A stretch of 64,000 nt of DNA from Aotearoamyces nothofagi. Taxonomy: Eukaryota; Ascomycota; Leotiomycetes; Leotiales; Tympanidaceae. This document shows positions 23,539-33,963 of the stretch, one piece after another. Each line of letters opens with the position of its first letter. Position 1 is the stretch's first letter. The notes beneath the pieces were generated by a model, which did no database searches, was not told the origin of the DNA, and worked only from the letters and a program-made list of their open reading frames with translations. The translations under genes and the position numbers were made by a program. Location: assembly GCA_015345905.1 (NCBI GenBank), contig JADDTR010000012.1:8578-72577 (forward strand). The letters are read 5' to 3'.

Positions 23539-24759
23539 CTAGTAATAGAGGACAGCCATGCCGCCCCAGACGGCGGCAACGATGAGGCCGAGATCGACGA
23601 CCATGTTCCTGCTCTCGGTGAAGAGACTTGCTCCTGAAGAGACTGAGATGGGGGATGAGGAGGCGCTCGCAGTTGTGCCATTGCTTGACTGGGATGCTGC
23701 TGAGGTAGCTGAAGCTGCCGTCGTGGACGCTGCAGATCCTGATGAAGATGCAGATCCAGATGATGCAGATCCCGATGATGCAGATCCAGACGCTGATGAA
23801 GGTTCAGATGAAGATGTAGCTATCGCAGAGGTAGATGCAGATCCAGAGGTGGATGCTGCTCCAGATGAAGATGTAGCTGTCGCAGAGGAAGAATCCGCAC
23901 TGACAGATGCGCAGGTAGTGTCATAGGAGCTATAGAAGGTGCTCACGTAGGTGCTGCATCCGGAACTGTATGATATTTATATCAGCAGCCATTCAACAAT
24001 CCACACGTCAGGGAACATACGTTTCGTAGAGACACCCCTTCGCGGCAGAAGCAAAGGTGGAAAGACAGAAGCACGAGGATAGGTCAGTCCTGCAGGTGAA
24101 AGATCGTCAGCACCTATACCGAACTCGGTCGTTGGAAAAAGGGGATAGTTAAACATACACGTCGCAACCGAGAGATGATGCCGCTGACGTCTCGCAAGTC
24201 GCAACACAATCACTTTGCCATGTCAGTCTCCTGTATATTGGGGATTAAAATTGCAGTGAGCTTACGTGGTACTACTCGCAGAGCTTGCTGCCGCCGTTGA
24301 AGTGGCCGAAGAATCGGTGGTGGTGGCTGAAGCACAAGCATCGTCATAGTCGCTGTAGAACGTAGAGACATCGCTCGAGCAAGAGTTCCTAGAAACGCGT
24401 TAATCAGAGATTCAGGAGAGTACATAACCAAAGGGGGAACCCACTCGTACAGGCATGACTTGACCTCAGAGGGGAAGTCGTCGAGACAGAAGCATCCAGA
24501 CAAGTCGGTACTGGATCATGGCCATGTCAGATCTGATCGTTTACAGCAATTGCGGGAATGGAAAGAGGAAGCATACACGTCACAGCCGAGGCTAGTTGCT
24601 GCGGTGGACTCGCAGGTGGTTATACAGGCGCTGTCACTATTGATTGATTGAATATTAGGTTTGTCTTATTATTTATTTCGAGTCGACGAGCCAGGTAAGA
24701 ACTCACGCCTGGACAAGAGCTACAGCTCCGAGTGCCAAGAGGGTGGTGGAGAGCTTCAT
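23539..24759 (-). CDS. GPI-anchored surface protein with two CFEM-like modules
   Basis: Seven exons on the minus strand: 24759-24707, 24636-24577, 24510-24445, 24388-24266, 24212-24159, 24089-24021 and 23965-23539; 283 residues. Signal peptide MKLSTTLLALGAVALVQA. Two modules follow, each with eight Cys spaced C-x3-C-x9-C-x7-C-x-C-x10-C-x5-6-C-x14-C, close to the CFEM pattern, and each with GCDVTDLS before the C-x-C, which supplies the Asp used for haem in known CFEM proteins. A Ser/Thr/Ala-rich stalk (about residues 160-255) and a hydrophobic C-terminus (LGLIVAAVWGGMAVLYY) without a basic tail indicate GPI attachment. Each module is split at the same places, after GCDV and after CLYE. Likely role: cell-wall or plasma-membrane haem/iron binding, adhesion or effector function; unproven. 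Faces its paralogue at 26724. The exon 5 acceptor has an alternative 18 nt upstream (35-nt intron). Confidence 0.85.
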
Positions 24760-26723
24760 TCTGGGTGGTTATGAAACCTTTCGAAAGTAATCCGATATAT
24801 ATAAGGGCAAAGTAGGTTGAGGTTTTGCAGCGAGTCCGGTTGTAGAGCTATTTGGTGATCACACGGAGGGAGGAGTCTCTATATTCTTATATACACATAT
24901 CTCCATAGCGAGCACAAATCCAGCCAGCCATGGCTATACCAGGTACAGACTTCCAGGCTTCCGGGCTTTCCAACTTCCCGACTTGCAGACTTACCAGATC
25001 GAGATAAAAAGCAGCTATCGACGGGGCTTCTTCAACCGTTCCGATCACGCCGCCGTCGTCAATCTCGAGGCGGACAACTTCGAGTCACAGTCGCTAGACC
25101 ACCCCCCTCCGGGACGCTCTGGGTCGAGGTTGCTCCACAGCAGAAAACCCCATAGTTACATAATATGAAGCTCGATACCTCGGCATCAGGTGTGCTCTAG
25201 CCGTCCACAACATCACCGGCACCAAATGTCACGTTAGATGCACTCTTCCAATAGCCGGCCACCGGCTAATTCTATTCGAACGTCCTATCTTGGACTGCCA
25301 CACACATGGAGGGCAGAGGCATCATACGCTGGACCGACCACTCGCACTACGTCTCGCACCGTCTAGTCTCGAATGGCTTCTGCCCTTTCCAGTCGCGGCT
25401 ATGGGGGGCTTCCCAGCGGCAGTGGATCCTCGATCTGATAACAAAAAGTCCGACGTCTTGCTTGGCACTGACGGTCATTCTCCGCCGTAGCGACATCGGC
25501 GATCCTTCCTGCCTTTGGGGCCATCTAAGACATACAGCGTGTGTATCGGACCAGCTGCTGCAGCTGTATGCAGCACTGCTCCAATCGCCCGGTTTGGCTA
25601 CGGGGGCAATGCATATGCCAGAGCAAGCTGCAAATCCTTCTTTGGGTTTGGCAGAGGCGCCGCCGGTGGATGCCCCAGTAATCCATTGAGCTTGCCCTTG
25701 TTGAGAAGTGGATTTCGCACCGCTGTTGCATATGAGCTGCAGCCGTAGCTGGACTGCCCTAGTGTGGACAATCTAATCAATCCGATCAGATAAAAAAAAA
25801 GCCCTCGTGTAGCCGGTGGTGCTGGGGCTAGGGCCCGACTCGGCCTCGGCCGTGACTCCGTGGGCGAAGGGTGGGCGGCGCGGCCGGCAGCATCAGACGA
25901 CTATTATATATGCCAAGCACGTGCCAAGAGCCCTCGGCCAGTTCCGCACAGGATGGCGCTGGAAGGGGGTCTTCGCTGGAAGTTGACGCCGTGTCAAGGT
26001 CGGCGCTACCACGTGAGCCATATCAGATCAGATCTAATCAATCAGATAACTCAAGGCCGCCCTTATCTCTTGGCAGTGCCGAGACTGGACTGCTGCTGTG
26101 CCTGTCCTCGCATCGCTCAGCGACCCTCCTGACCGTATCCACAGCCGCTTCAACCCTCAGCCATCCGCAGCTCGCGACTTGTTCCGCCGCCCGCGACATT
26201 GGCGGCGTCAAATGGGGCTTTTGGACCGTCCAGCTCCAGACGCGCCCCGCCTCTCCGTGCCGAACAATGCCCAAGGTCCTTCCACCTGTTTCTCTGCCCA
26301 CCTGTTCCTCTGCCGTCCAAGAAGAGGGCACCACTATGCTGGGCCAACCCTGCTCGGCTCTCCCTCTCCGCTTTGCTCAGGTCAATCAGGGAGCAAAAGG
26401 CCTCTTTTCTTATTGCCGAGACATCTCCCCATCTGTTGGCGACATCGGAATATCAGCCGCCCACTCTGCGCGTGGAGGTCGTGCCAAGATGCGCGCCGTC
26501 TGTTCCGTGAAGGTAAGGTAGAGTGGACTCTCTCACCATCTTTTTACAAGCTTCGGCTGTCTGATGCTCTGCTCGGGGAAGCGAAGGGATGGAAGGGAAG
26601 TTGTTGTGTAGTGTGTGTGGTATATATTCAAGTCGTCTACCCCTATCTAGTAAATGTGCAATTCAACCATTATTATCTCTCTTGCCGCCTTGTAGCTCGA
26701 CTGTTGATCTACCATATAACAAA
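24760..26723. other. Divergent intergenic region of the CFEM-like pair
   Basis: 1.96 kb separating the start codons of two paralogous surface-protein genes. A TATA-like run lies close to each gene. The middle (25200-26580) is GC-richer with long accidental frames, including one of 216 residues at 25871-26521 lacking any motif. A shared regulatory region is plausible for the flanks but the distance leaves room for separate promoters. Confidence 0.5.
24795..24804 (-). promoter_or_regulatory. TATA-like box for the GPI CFEM-like gene
   Basis: TATATATAA lies about 36-45 bp upstream of the start codon on the coding strand's side, implying a very short leader if used. Confidence 0.35.
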
Positions 26724-27833
26724 ATGAAGCTCGCCGCTCTTCTTTCAGTCTTGGCTGCAGCAGCTACAGTCAACGCGTGAGTCCTCGTTACTATATCCCA
26801 GCTTTCTGTCTAGGGATATGCTAACTTTGAATAACAGGCTGTCGTCTTGCATCCTCTCCTGCCAGGAAATTGTAGCAACTGATTCTGGGTGTGACAGCAA
26901 CTAGTACGCTCTCTCAGCTGCCTATCATCTGCCATACGTACCTCGGTTTCAGAAACTGATACATCCTCTAGCAATACGACCCTGTGTTACTGCTCCAGCG
27001 ATTTCGCTACCAACGTCAAGGCGTGCTTGTACCAGGAAGGCTGCAACTCCGATGTCAAGACCTTCTACAACAACGTCGATGACTACTGTGATGGAGAAGC
27101 GGAAACCTCTACGAGCACTGCTACGACGGACGACACCAACGGTGAATTGGGTACCTGTGTCCTCGCCTGCCAGGCCGCCGCAGCAACCGAGGCTGGCTGT
27201 ACCTCCAGCAACTAGTATGTTCACAGCCATCAGGTCAGAGAAGACCGTAGAGACTAACTGTACTGCCCAGCAACGATACGTCATGCTACTGCGACAACGA
27301 CGACTTCCCAACTGATGTCAAGATCTGCTTATACCAGTATATTCCCCTCCATCCCATTTCGTATCCGTTCACCTCTCTAACTAGAGTGATTTAGGAACTG
27401 CTCTGACTACGTGAGTGTCTTTTACAACTATCGATCCGACGTTTGTGGCTCGGACAACTCGACCGAGTATTACAGCTCTATGGCTGCCGCTGCTGCTACC
27501 TCTACCAGTGCCGCTGTTGCCTCAGCCACTGGCACCACAACTTCTGCCGCTGTTGCCTCGGCTACTGGTACCACAACTTCTGCTGCTACTACCGCTGCCG
27601 CTGTTGCTGCTACTGTTTCCAAAAGCTCCGGCCTCAGTGCTGGTGCTAAAGCCGGTGTCAGTGTTGGCTGTATTGTTGGTGGGCTTGCCATCATCGGCGC
27701 CCTCGCTCTTGCTGTTTTGCGTAGACGGAAGGCTGCTGCGGCTAAGAGGGACGCTGAGGCGGGACAGCCCCCTGTTAAGGAGATCAAAGACAGCGCGTCT
27801 ATGACTTCTGGCGAGACCGCTGTACGCCACTAG
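26724..27833 (+). CDS. Transmembrane surface protein with two CFEM-like modules
   Basis: Five exons, 26724-26776, 26838-26903, 26972-27214, 27271-27336 and 27395-27833; 288 residues. Signal peptide MKLAALLSVLAAAATVNA. Two eight-Cys modules (about residues 21-79 and 95-152) follow the spacing of the neighbour, ending in the shared SDVKTFY / DYVSVFY then C after x14. A Thr/Ala-rich stalk with a repeated ATGTTTSAAVAS unit follows, then a single helix (VGCIVGGLAIIGALALAVL) with RRRK stop-transfer and a cytosolic tail of about 40 residues. Module 1 has Asn where the neighbour has the haem-ligand Asp (SNYNTTLCYC); module 2 has NDTSCYC. The first exon is 53 nt in both genes, and introns interrupt equivalent positions, showing common descent. 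Function inferred only: wall/membrane-associated haem binding or host/surface sensing. Confidence 0.87.
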
Positions 27834-28478
27834 ATAGCTATTCGTGCAGAAGGCCTAGAATTTATTCAAAGCTGTAGTGAAGCAAGGGGATGTTAGTGAG
27901 GGATATCTATTAGCTAGGCAGTAATGAGTTATGTGTCAAGATGTCAATGTGAAGAACCTATACCTGATATACCCTTTCATGTTGCTATATTGACTTGAAT
28001 ACATGTCAACTGTACATTTGTGATCAAGCCAGTCCTTGACCTAAAGTGATGTTGCACCCTTCGACGAGACCCATGATCCATCCATCTCCGAAGATAGCAC
28101 TCTCGAGCCAGACTGTAATAATCAACATTCGATTCTATCTCCTGGAACAGGCAGCCGCACGGCTCAAGCCTGCTCAGCACGACAGAGAAACAGTCGCCTT
28201 GACACCAAGGTGTCGAGGCCAACGATACCAAAACACAAAACACCCTTCGCCAAACGCTTCTCATGCTGACCAGCGACCCCACGACATCCGAACGAGCCAA
28301 AGACGAAATGCAGCACTCGATGGAGTGAAGCGTGTGGCTATCCACGAAATAGTAGACACAGCCATCCCCCCTCGCCCACCACTACCAGAATGAGGACTCT
28401 CTCCTCCCTCTCCTCCGACCCAGCCACGCTTCGCGCTCCAGACTCCTCGGTCCAGAGCTGCATCGTCGCCCGCAACCG
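27834..28478. other. Convergent spacer
   Basis: 3' flank of the transmembrane CFEM-like gene and of the small minus-strand gene. Frames on both strands around 27977-28393 have no recognisable motif. Confidence 0.5.
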
Positions 28479-28919
28479 TCAGTACAGCCCGATGACGATG
28501 TCGCCGCGCACGCGCGCCGTCAGGTGGACCTCGGCCTCCAGATCGAGCTTGATCCCGACCATCAGGCCGGCATTCTTCAGCTGTCCGTTCTCGTCGGTCG
28601 CCCCGCGAAGGAGGTTTCCTGGCATGGTCAGCTCGGTGCTTTGAATAGGGTAGCTGCAGAGGTTCTGCTCACATACCTGCAGGTGCCCGCAGGCCGTCGG
28701 ATGTGGGCAGGTCCGGTAGAGAAGAGCGGTAGGTCGCCGGTGCTCCTTGGTGCAGATTGGCGGTTGCGAGAGCTTTGCGCCCTCCAGAGGCGCTCCTGTC
28801 TTCGCTGTCTGTCGAGTAGGCGGTCGAGGTCGCGGGATCGTTGTATTGGGTGCTTCGGCCGTTAGCTGACACAAGAAGCGAAGGAAGATAGCCCGAAAAG
28901 AAACTTACGAAGAGGCCAT
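28479..28919 (-). CDS. Small conserved fungal protein of unknown function
   Basis: Three exons, 28919-28909, 28852-28677 and 28618-28479, give 108 residues. The first coding exon holds only ATG plus 8 nt. The N-terminal half is polar and probably disordered; the C-terminal half, from NLLRGATDENGQLKNAGLMV to a segment with EVHLTARVRGDIVIGLY, is the kind of block I recall as strongly conserved in small Pezizomycotina proteins of unknown role. No signal peptide, membrane helix or known domain. Both introns have good donors (GTAAGT, GTATGT) and CTAAC or CTGAC branch sites close to the acceptors. Splicing is by eye; other joins are possible in the middle exon, but only this one links both halves without a stop. 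Confidence 0.65.
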
Positions 28920-29524
28920 CCTGAGCGGTGGATAGGGTCAAGATGCTCCTAGGTCTGGAGGAGGAGAAGATATAGGGAGGGTGCTGGGATTGGCAATATA
29001 ATCTGGGGTGCGGCTGGAGGTGGCTGAGGAGGTTAGATGGGATGATGGAGAGCCAACAGTCCACGATCAGGTCTTTATATATCAAATTCTCCTCAGAATC
29101 CTCGAACCACTCAGGATCAGACAACGCGTATAGTGCTGAAGCTTCAAACGAAGTCGTTGCTCAAATGGTGTCAGTTCCTCGGGGTGCTACATGGTAAATG
29201 CTACTGGACCAGGTTGGGTATAACCATATAGATACAATAATGAAACTCTATTTTACTCCTGTCGATGAACGTATACCTTGGACGGGGACAGCTTATGCTC
29301 TTTTTCATGCGGCTTGTTGTGAGCCATGCCCCGAGCACGGTTTTATATCTTTTGTCTCGTACGAGAAATTGCATGATCATAAGACACTCTTGAACACCGC
29401 CTTTACAGGGGAGTCGGGGCCCAGACGTCTTCCATGTGTTGCGGGTCCAGTTTCTTCTACAAAGTATAGGCTCGTGGTATAATTCAATCCACAAAGTCCT
29501 TCACGACCACCACGTCAAGCCACG
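28920..29524. other. Divergent intergenic spacer
   Basis: Upstream regions of the small 28.9-kb gene and the 29.5-kb gene. A 94-residue frame at 29198-29482 has no recognisable features and an opposite frame overlaps it fully. Confidence 0.5.
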
Positions 29525-30201
29525 ATGTCAGGCACCTCTCTTCCGATGATTGTCGCCCTCATTACATGTCCGGCTCTTCTGGCCACAAATGAAGCTATTC
29601 GGCAAGGACAGTCCAAGGACCGGAAAGAAGATCATCGAGCAAGACGTTGCAATCTTGTCGCAACATGCGTCTCGCCGTCAAGGCGGAGCACAGAGATAAA
29701 TTGTCGAAAAATAACACTCCGAAACTCCAAAGTAGGTTCTCCAGGCGCTTCCACTCTGGACTATCTCACCCGTATCTGTAGCTATACATCGAACCCAATG
29801 AAGACAACCAACATCTGTACGAGGGCTATTTCCTCCCGTATCCCGATACCAAGTATGAGGGAGTCGTGTCAAGCATACCTATGTCCTCGCCTGGTGGCCC
29901 TCCGGTCATGAATTGGATCTATGTCGATCGGGCAACTTATGAAGTCAAATATGGGGTCAGAGCGGACGCACAGCCAAACGTTACCGGCCCGTTCGACTGT
30001 ACAAGACAAGACCGAAGGCTGATGCTTGAAGGATGGGAGGGGTTTGTGGTGGTCGAAGAAGAGGTGGAAGGGGGAGGGAAGCTTTGGGGTCTATACTTTG
30101 ACTTCGACGACGACGGCATGAGACAGAAGGTCGGTGTGGACCGGACTGTTCTCGAGGTTGTTCTGGCTCGGTCTGAGAAAAGGACAGCAAAGGGCGGATG
30201 A
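29525..30201 (+). CDS. Conserved Pezizomycotina protein of unknown function
   Basis: Two exons, 29525-29731 and 29782-30201 (208 residues); the 50-nt intron joins LRNSK to LYIEPNEDNQHLYEGYFLPY. The body carries a motif order that I recognise from unnamed proteins across filamentous ascomycetes: NEAIRQGQS, HRARRCNLVATC, GYFLPYPDTKYEG, MNWIYVDRATYEVKYGVR, WDC-like FDCT, LEGWEGFVVVEEE and WGLYFDFDDDGM, ending with a basic tail. No membrane helix is certain, though residues 5-20 are hydrophobic. No catalytic motif is evident, and I propose no function. It lies in a run of three unnamed conserved genes. The intron spans the conserved LRN-K / LYI junction. Confidence 0.8.
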
Positions 30202-30718
30202 AATGATCCCTGGGTTGATCAAAAGCCGTGTCCAATGCGCGCTGCGGTTATTTCTCTCTCTAGTCACCGAATATCACACCTGTCGCGTTTCATACTCCCT
30301 TGCCATCGGATCATAATTTATCCCCGTGCGCACAACCTATGCCCCGGAAAAAGGCATTATTTCCATATTAGTTAATGGTGCTCTGCTGTCGCGCGGCTAC
30401 AATCAGGTCACATCTCACGCAGTTATCTGACACTCAAAGGCAGGAAACATCAACGCGGACGGTATGGAACATGCACAGGTTTCAAATCTCCCTCAACACA
30501 ACTGAGACGGCGATCGAACAAAGGTCGATCCTATACTACATACCTGGCCCCACCATGGCCAGATTCTCTCTCGTACGATGACTTTCCAACAGTTCGACAA
30601 AGTGGTGGTGAGGGAATGAAGATCCGATCCTTCTGCACCTGTTTAGATGTTGTGCCTTGTGAGTGCATGTTCGTCGATACCTCTCACTCTCATGGCAGTT
30701 GAAAATCAATAAGCCCGT
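30202..30718. other. Intergenic, no gene seen
   Basis: Spacer between two tandem conserved genes, containing the 3' flank of the first and promoter of the second. Confidence 0.55.
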
Positions 30719-31636
30719 ATGAGCGCTGTTAATATACCAGATGCAATAAGCCCCTATGCAGCGAATCTCAAATCCGTCTTACAACTTGGAGGTCGAAATG
30801 CCACAGTACTTCACCGTCCAGAGAATGTCGAAAGGGTAGTGGTCGTTGCTTTCGGGGCTTTCGAGCGATACTATATATGCTGGCAGGACAAGACACTGCG
30901 CTATCACCAAGGTTAGCATCATTCCTTCCCATGGCCTCTAGTTATTGCTCGAAGGAAGGTCTGCTCACATCAAAAAGAATGCCACAAACTCCCTCCGCGC
31001 CTCCAGGAGTGGCTCTTCCCACCCTCGGGCGAGACGCGAGACTTCGACACTCTGCAAGTATCATTTGGCTCCAATGACAATTTTCTCGCCTTTGATTGCG
31101 CGGGCAAGATCTCCAGCCGTGATCTCCTACCACACGCACGCACTAAGAGCTTTCCTGTCGGGATAGACGACAAGACGGCCAAACTAGAGCGCAAAGCACG
31201 CAGTCCTTCCAGCTTGAGCTTGCCCGAAGTATCCCTTTTACGACTCGATCATATTCCCTCAATGCGAAGGCTGAAAAGGCGTAGCACAATAGTCACTGCG
31301 GGGCCAGCGCGGCACTCATGGCCCGAGAAGAGACCGTCGTTGGCGAGGATCCGGCCTGCAGGGGAGATTGCCAACGCAGAAACAAGAGAAGCCAAAGTCG
31401 CCAGCAGAGGACAAGCGACGAATGCCAAGCCAGGATATGTGAATGCAAGCGTGCAGACCGAGGTTGTGGAAGACTCCTCTCGGCCGAGATTGGTGAGGGC
31501 GCAGTCACTTCCAACTCAAGCGGCGGAAGAGACAGATCCTTCGAGGACGCAGACTCCAGTCCTACCCATCGGCACGATGCAAGACTTTTGCAGGGCAGGA
31601 TACTACCGACTTGGCGACGCCTTGCGGCACGTCTGA
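30719..31636 (+). CDS. Conserved Pezizomycotina protein of unknown function
   Basis: Two exons, 30719-30911 and 30978-31636 (283 residues). The 66-nt intron join restores RYHQECHKLPPRLQEWLFPP, which follows YYICWQDK; this YYICW..........LP..L..WLFP.....R.F..LQV.FG order is a recognisable but unnamed filamentous-ascomycete family. Then SFGSNDNFLAFDCAGKISSRDL, a basic Ser/Arg-rich disordered stretch, the short YVNASVQTE motif, and a C-terminus with GTMQDFCRAGYYRLGDALR, the usual ending of the family. No signal peptide or membrane helix. The disordered middle suggests a scaffold or regulatory role, but nothing in the sequence shows which. The start ATG is the first in frame after an AT-rich leader; a slightly longer N-terminus cannot be ruled out. 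Confidence 0.78.
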
Positions 31637-32523
31637 GCGGAAGCCGGAAAGGCGTTGCGAGCCGTTGAGGAAGATGGCCAGTGGAGGGATGGTCTGCAAC
31701 TACCGCGCTGCTGCACAAGGGTTCCATTTCGCCGGCTGCCACCTGCAGTCATGCAAGGCGTTAAAGCTTGAGAGGGAAATGATCATAGACGAGCAGATTC
31801 AGGGATTGTAGGAACGTTGGTCATGCCAGCTCAGCTGCCACAGCGCTTTAGAATGATAGGAGGTTGAACAAGATATCCAACGCCCAGCGTTGAACGCGGC
31901 ATCCTAGCACCAGAAACAAAATTTACGCTACTAAACTCTTAGTAACAATACAGAGAACTTGCCGCTGGTTAGATGCTGTCATGTATTTCTGTATCCATGT
32001 TGAAATGTGATACAAAGATGTTTTAATATAACGTTACCGACTTTGATAATATATACTTGAGTTGATCGAATATAAAATAAATTAGTCGAAACTATAATAT
32101 TAGGCTTAGCACCAATCGACGCTATAGCAGCGAATCTCGATGATTCGATCATACCAGGAGAAGGCTTATGTTACGACAGGGTTTTAATACTATAACGTCT
32201 ACCTATAATTTGTTACCAAGGGGGGAAAGACTACATTTGTCGTGATCGCTATTCCTATATCGAGCGTTTAAGAGGTACAAACAGTATAAACAATCTCTGC
32301 CTGTAATCGAACTCGTCCTCGCAAGCTCGCGAATAACGCGATTTTGGATTATTGTCTAGCGAATTTTCTACTATTAATTCACGTGTGAGGAGCAATTGCT
32401 GTGAAAGCGTACGCGTTTCTGCCAAGATATACGTTCTACATTCGGAAGGCGGTGAATCCGAGCAATAAGCACCACGACCAAAAAAGTTGCGGAGAAACAA
32501 AAATTACAACCGACAGACACAAA
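31637..32523. other. AT-rich intergenic region
   Basis: From about 31900 to 32390 the sequence is strongly AT-rich with many TA steps, no gene, and a CGAATCTCGATGATTCG hairpin near 32135. It may be old mutated repeat DNA. The final 120 bp form the BUD22 leader, where the reading frame stays open upstream of the chosen ATG. Confidence 0.5.
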
Positions 32524-33939
32524 ATGCTGAAACGAAAACGGGGAGACAACGGTTCTCGACAGGGCCAGTCGGGTGCCGTAGCGGAGAGGAAGCAGGGAGA
32601 AGTTGAGGAGAAGCTTGTTCATGGCAAAAAGCTATTGAATCGGGCCCTGAAAACCGCGAAAGGATTCGAGTGGCAGAAGCTTGGGAAGCGCATGAAGCTT
32701 GCGGCTGAGAAGAAGGACGGTGCCGAAACGGCGCGGTTACAGAGGGAGCTTGACGCATTGAAGGCAGGCGGACTATGTACATTGAGTGCTGGAATATACT
32801 AACAAGAAAGCTAGGGATTGGATCTTCCTACAGTCGCCGATTCCCATCTTCACAAGACGCTGCTGAAGTCGAAAACCATAGCCGAATCCGGGCTCTTGCC
32901 AGACGAGGTTAAGGCAGATAGCAAGAAGACCGGGTCGGAGGAGGAACTCGTGGCAATCGCAAACGTTACGGCGAGAATGTTTAATACGAAACCTGTGAAG
33001 GAGAACATGGCGTACATAATGGCGGCTATGTATTCGATACTTGGAATTGCAGACCCTGCATCACTTTCGAAAGAGGCCAAGAAAAATTCAAAGGATGTGA
33101 GGTCTCAGCAACAGGAAGCTCGAGTAGCTGAGCAGGCTCAGGAGGATACCGAACCACCCGCGCCAGCCAAGTCCTCGAAGCCGCAAGACGGGAGTAAAGA
33201 TGCGACAGAACCAGAATGGGATGGCTTTGGATCTGGTTCTGATGTAGGGTCTGAGCCAGAGATGGGATCGGAGGATCTGAGTCGATACGATGCTCTCTTA
33301 GCCAGCTCGGAGGGAGAGAGCGACGAGGAGGACAGCGACGACGGCATCCAAAGACCGTCTACCACCACCAAAAGGACAATAAGATCCAGAGGCATCTCGG
33401 TCTCTGTTTCGGGATCGTCGCGATCCCCATCGCCAGAGCCGAGAGCGAAGAAAGCCGCAAGGGCCCCGCCGCCTCCAGCCAAAGCAGGATCGACGTTTCT
33501 ACCCACACTGATGGGCGGCTACTGGTCTGGATCCGAGGAGTCGGCAACAGATGACGACGAGCCGGCTGCACCGGCAGCAAGAAAGAACCGGCCTGGACAA
33601 CAGGCTCGAAGGGCGATATGGGAAAAGAAGTTCGGTACCAAGGCGAACCATCTGAAGGGGCAGGAGACTGCAAAGGCCAAGGACGCAGATTGGGATGCGA
33701 AGCGGGGGGCTGTGGCTTCGGGCGAGGGGTCTGGGAGGGGCAGGGGTGGGCGTGCAGGGTTCGTGCGGAGCCGCGAGCAGGTCACGGGCGAGAACGCGAT
33801 AGAGGTCAAGCCTCGCGGCAGGGGGCTAGGGAGGAAGGATGACGCTGGCACGCTGCATCCCAGCTGGGAGGCAACCAAGAAGGCCAAGGAGGCACAGAAG
33901 ACGGCCACGTTCCAGGGCAAGAAAGTCGTGTTTGACTGA
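32524..33939 (+). CDS. BUD22: BUD22-type ribosome biogenesis factor
   Basis: Two exons, 32524-32763 and 32815-33939, 454 residues. N-terminus is basic (MLKRKRGDNG) with a helical, charged region; the spliced junction gives DALKGLDLPTVADSHLHKTL, matching the LK.LDL...A..HL.K.LLK element of the BUD22/SRFBP1 family. Middle part is acidic and Ser-rich. The C-terminus has the family's end: GQQARRAIWEKKFG, LHPSWEATKKAKE and TFQGKKVVFD. In yeast Bud22 is a nucleolar factor for 18S rRNA maturation and 40S assembly. The intron begins AAG|GCAGGC and ends CTAG with a perfect TACTAAC branch site 14 nt earlier, so it is a GC-AG intron; a GT-AG alternative (32777-32833) would delete the conserved LDL element. 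Confidence 0.88.
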
Positions 33940-33963
33940 TGTTATGATATCCACCTGCTATTC

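Noticed and set aside
25871-26521. 216-residue plus-strand open frame between the CFEM-like genes
   Set aside because: Composition looks like chance GC-rich sequence, other frames overlap it at equal length, and no motif is seen.
28639-28672. A 34-nt intron in the small 28.9-kb gene
   Set aside because: A 58-nt GTATGT...CCAG intron (28676-28619) with a CTGAC branch site also keeps frame and gives the better PAGNLLRGATDE join.
22778-32150. CGAATCTCGATGATTCG shared near 22790 and 32135
   Set aside because: Flanks are unrelated and a 17-bp match in 64 kb can occur by chance.
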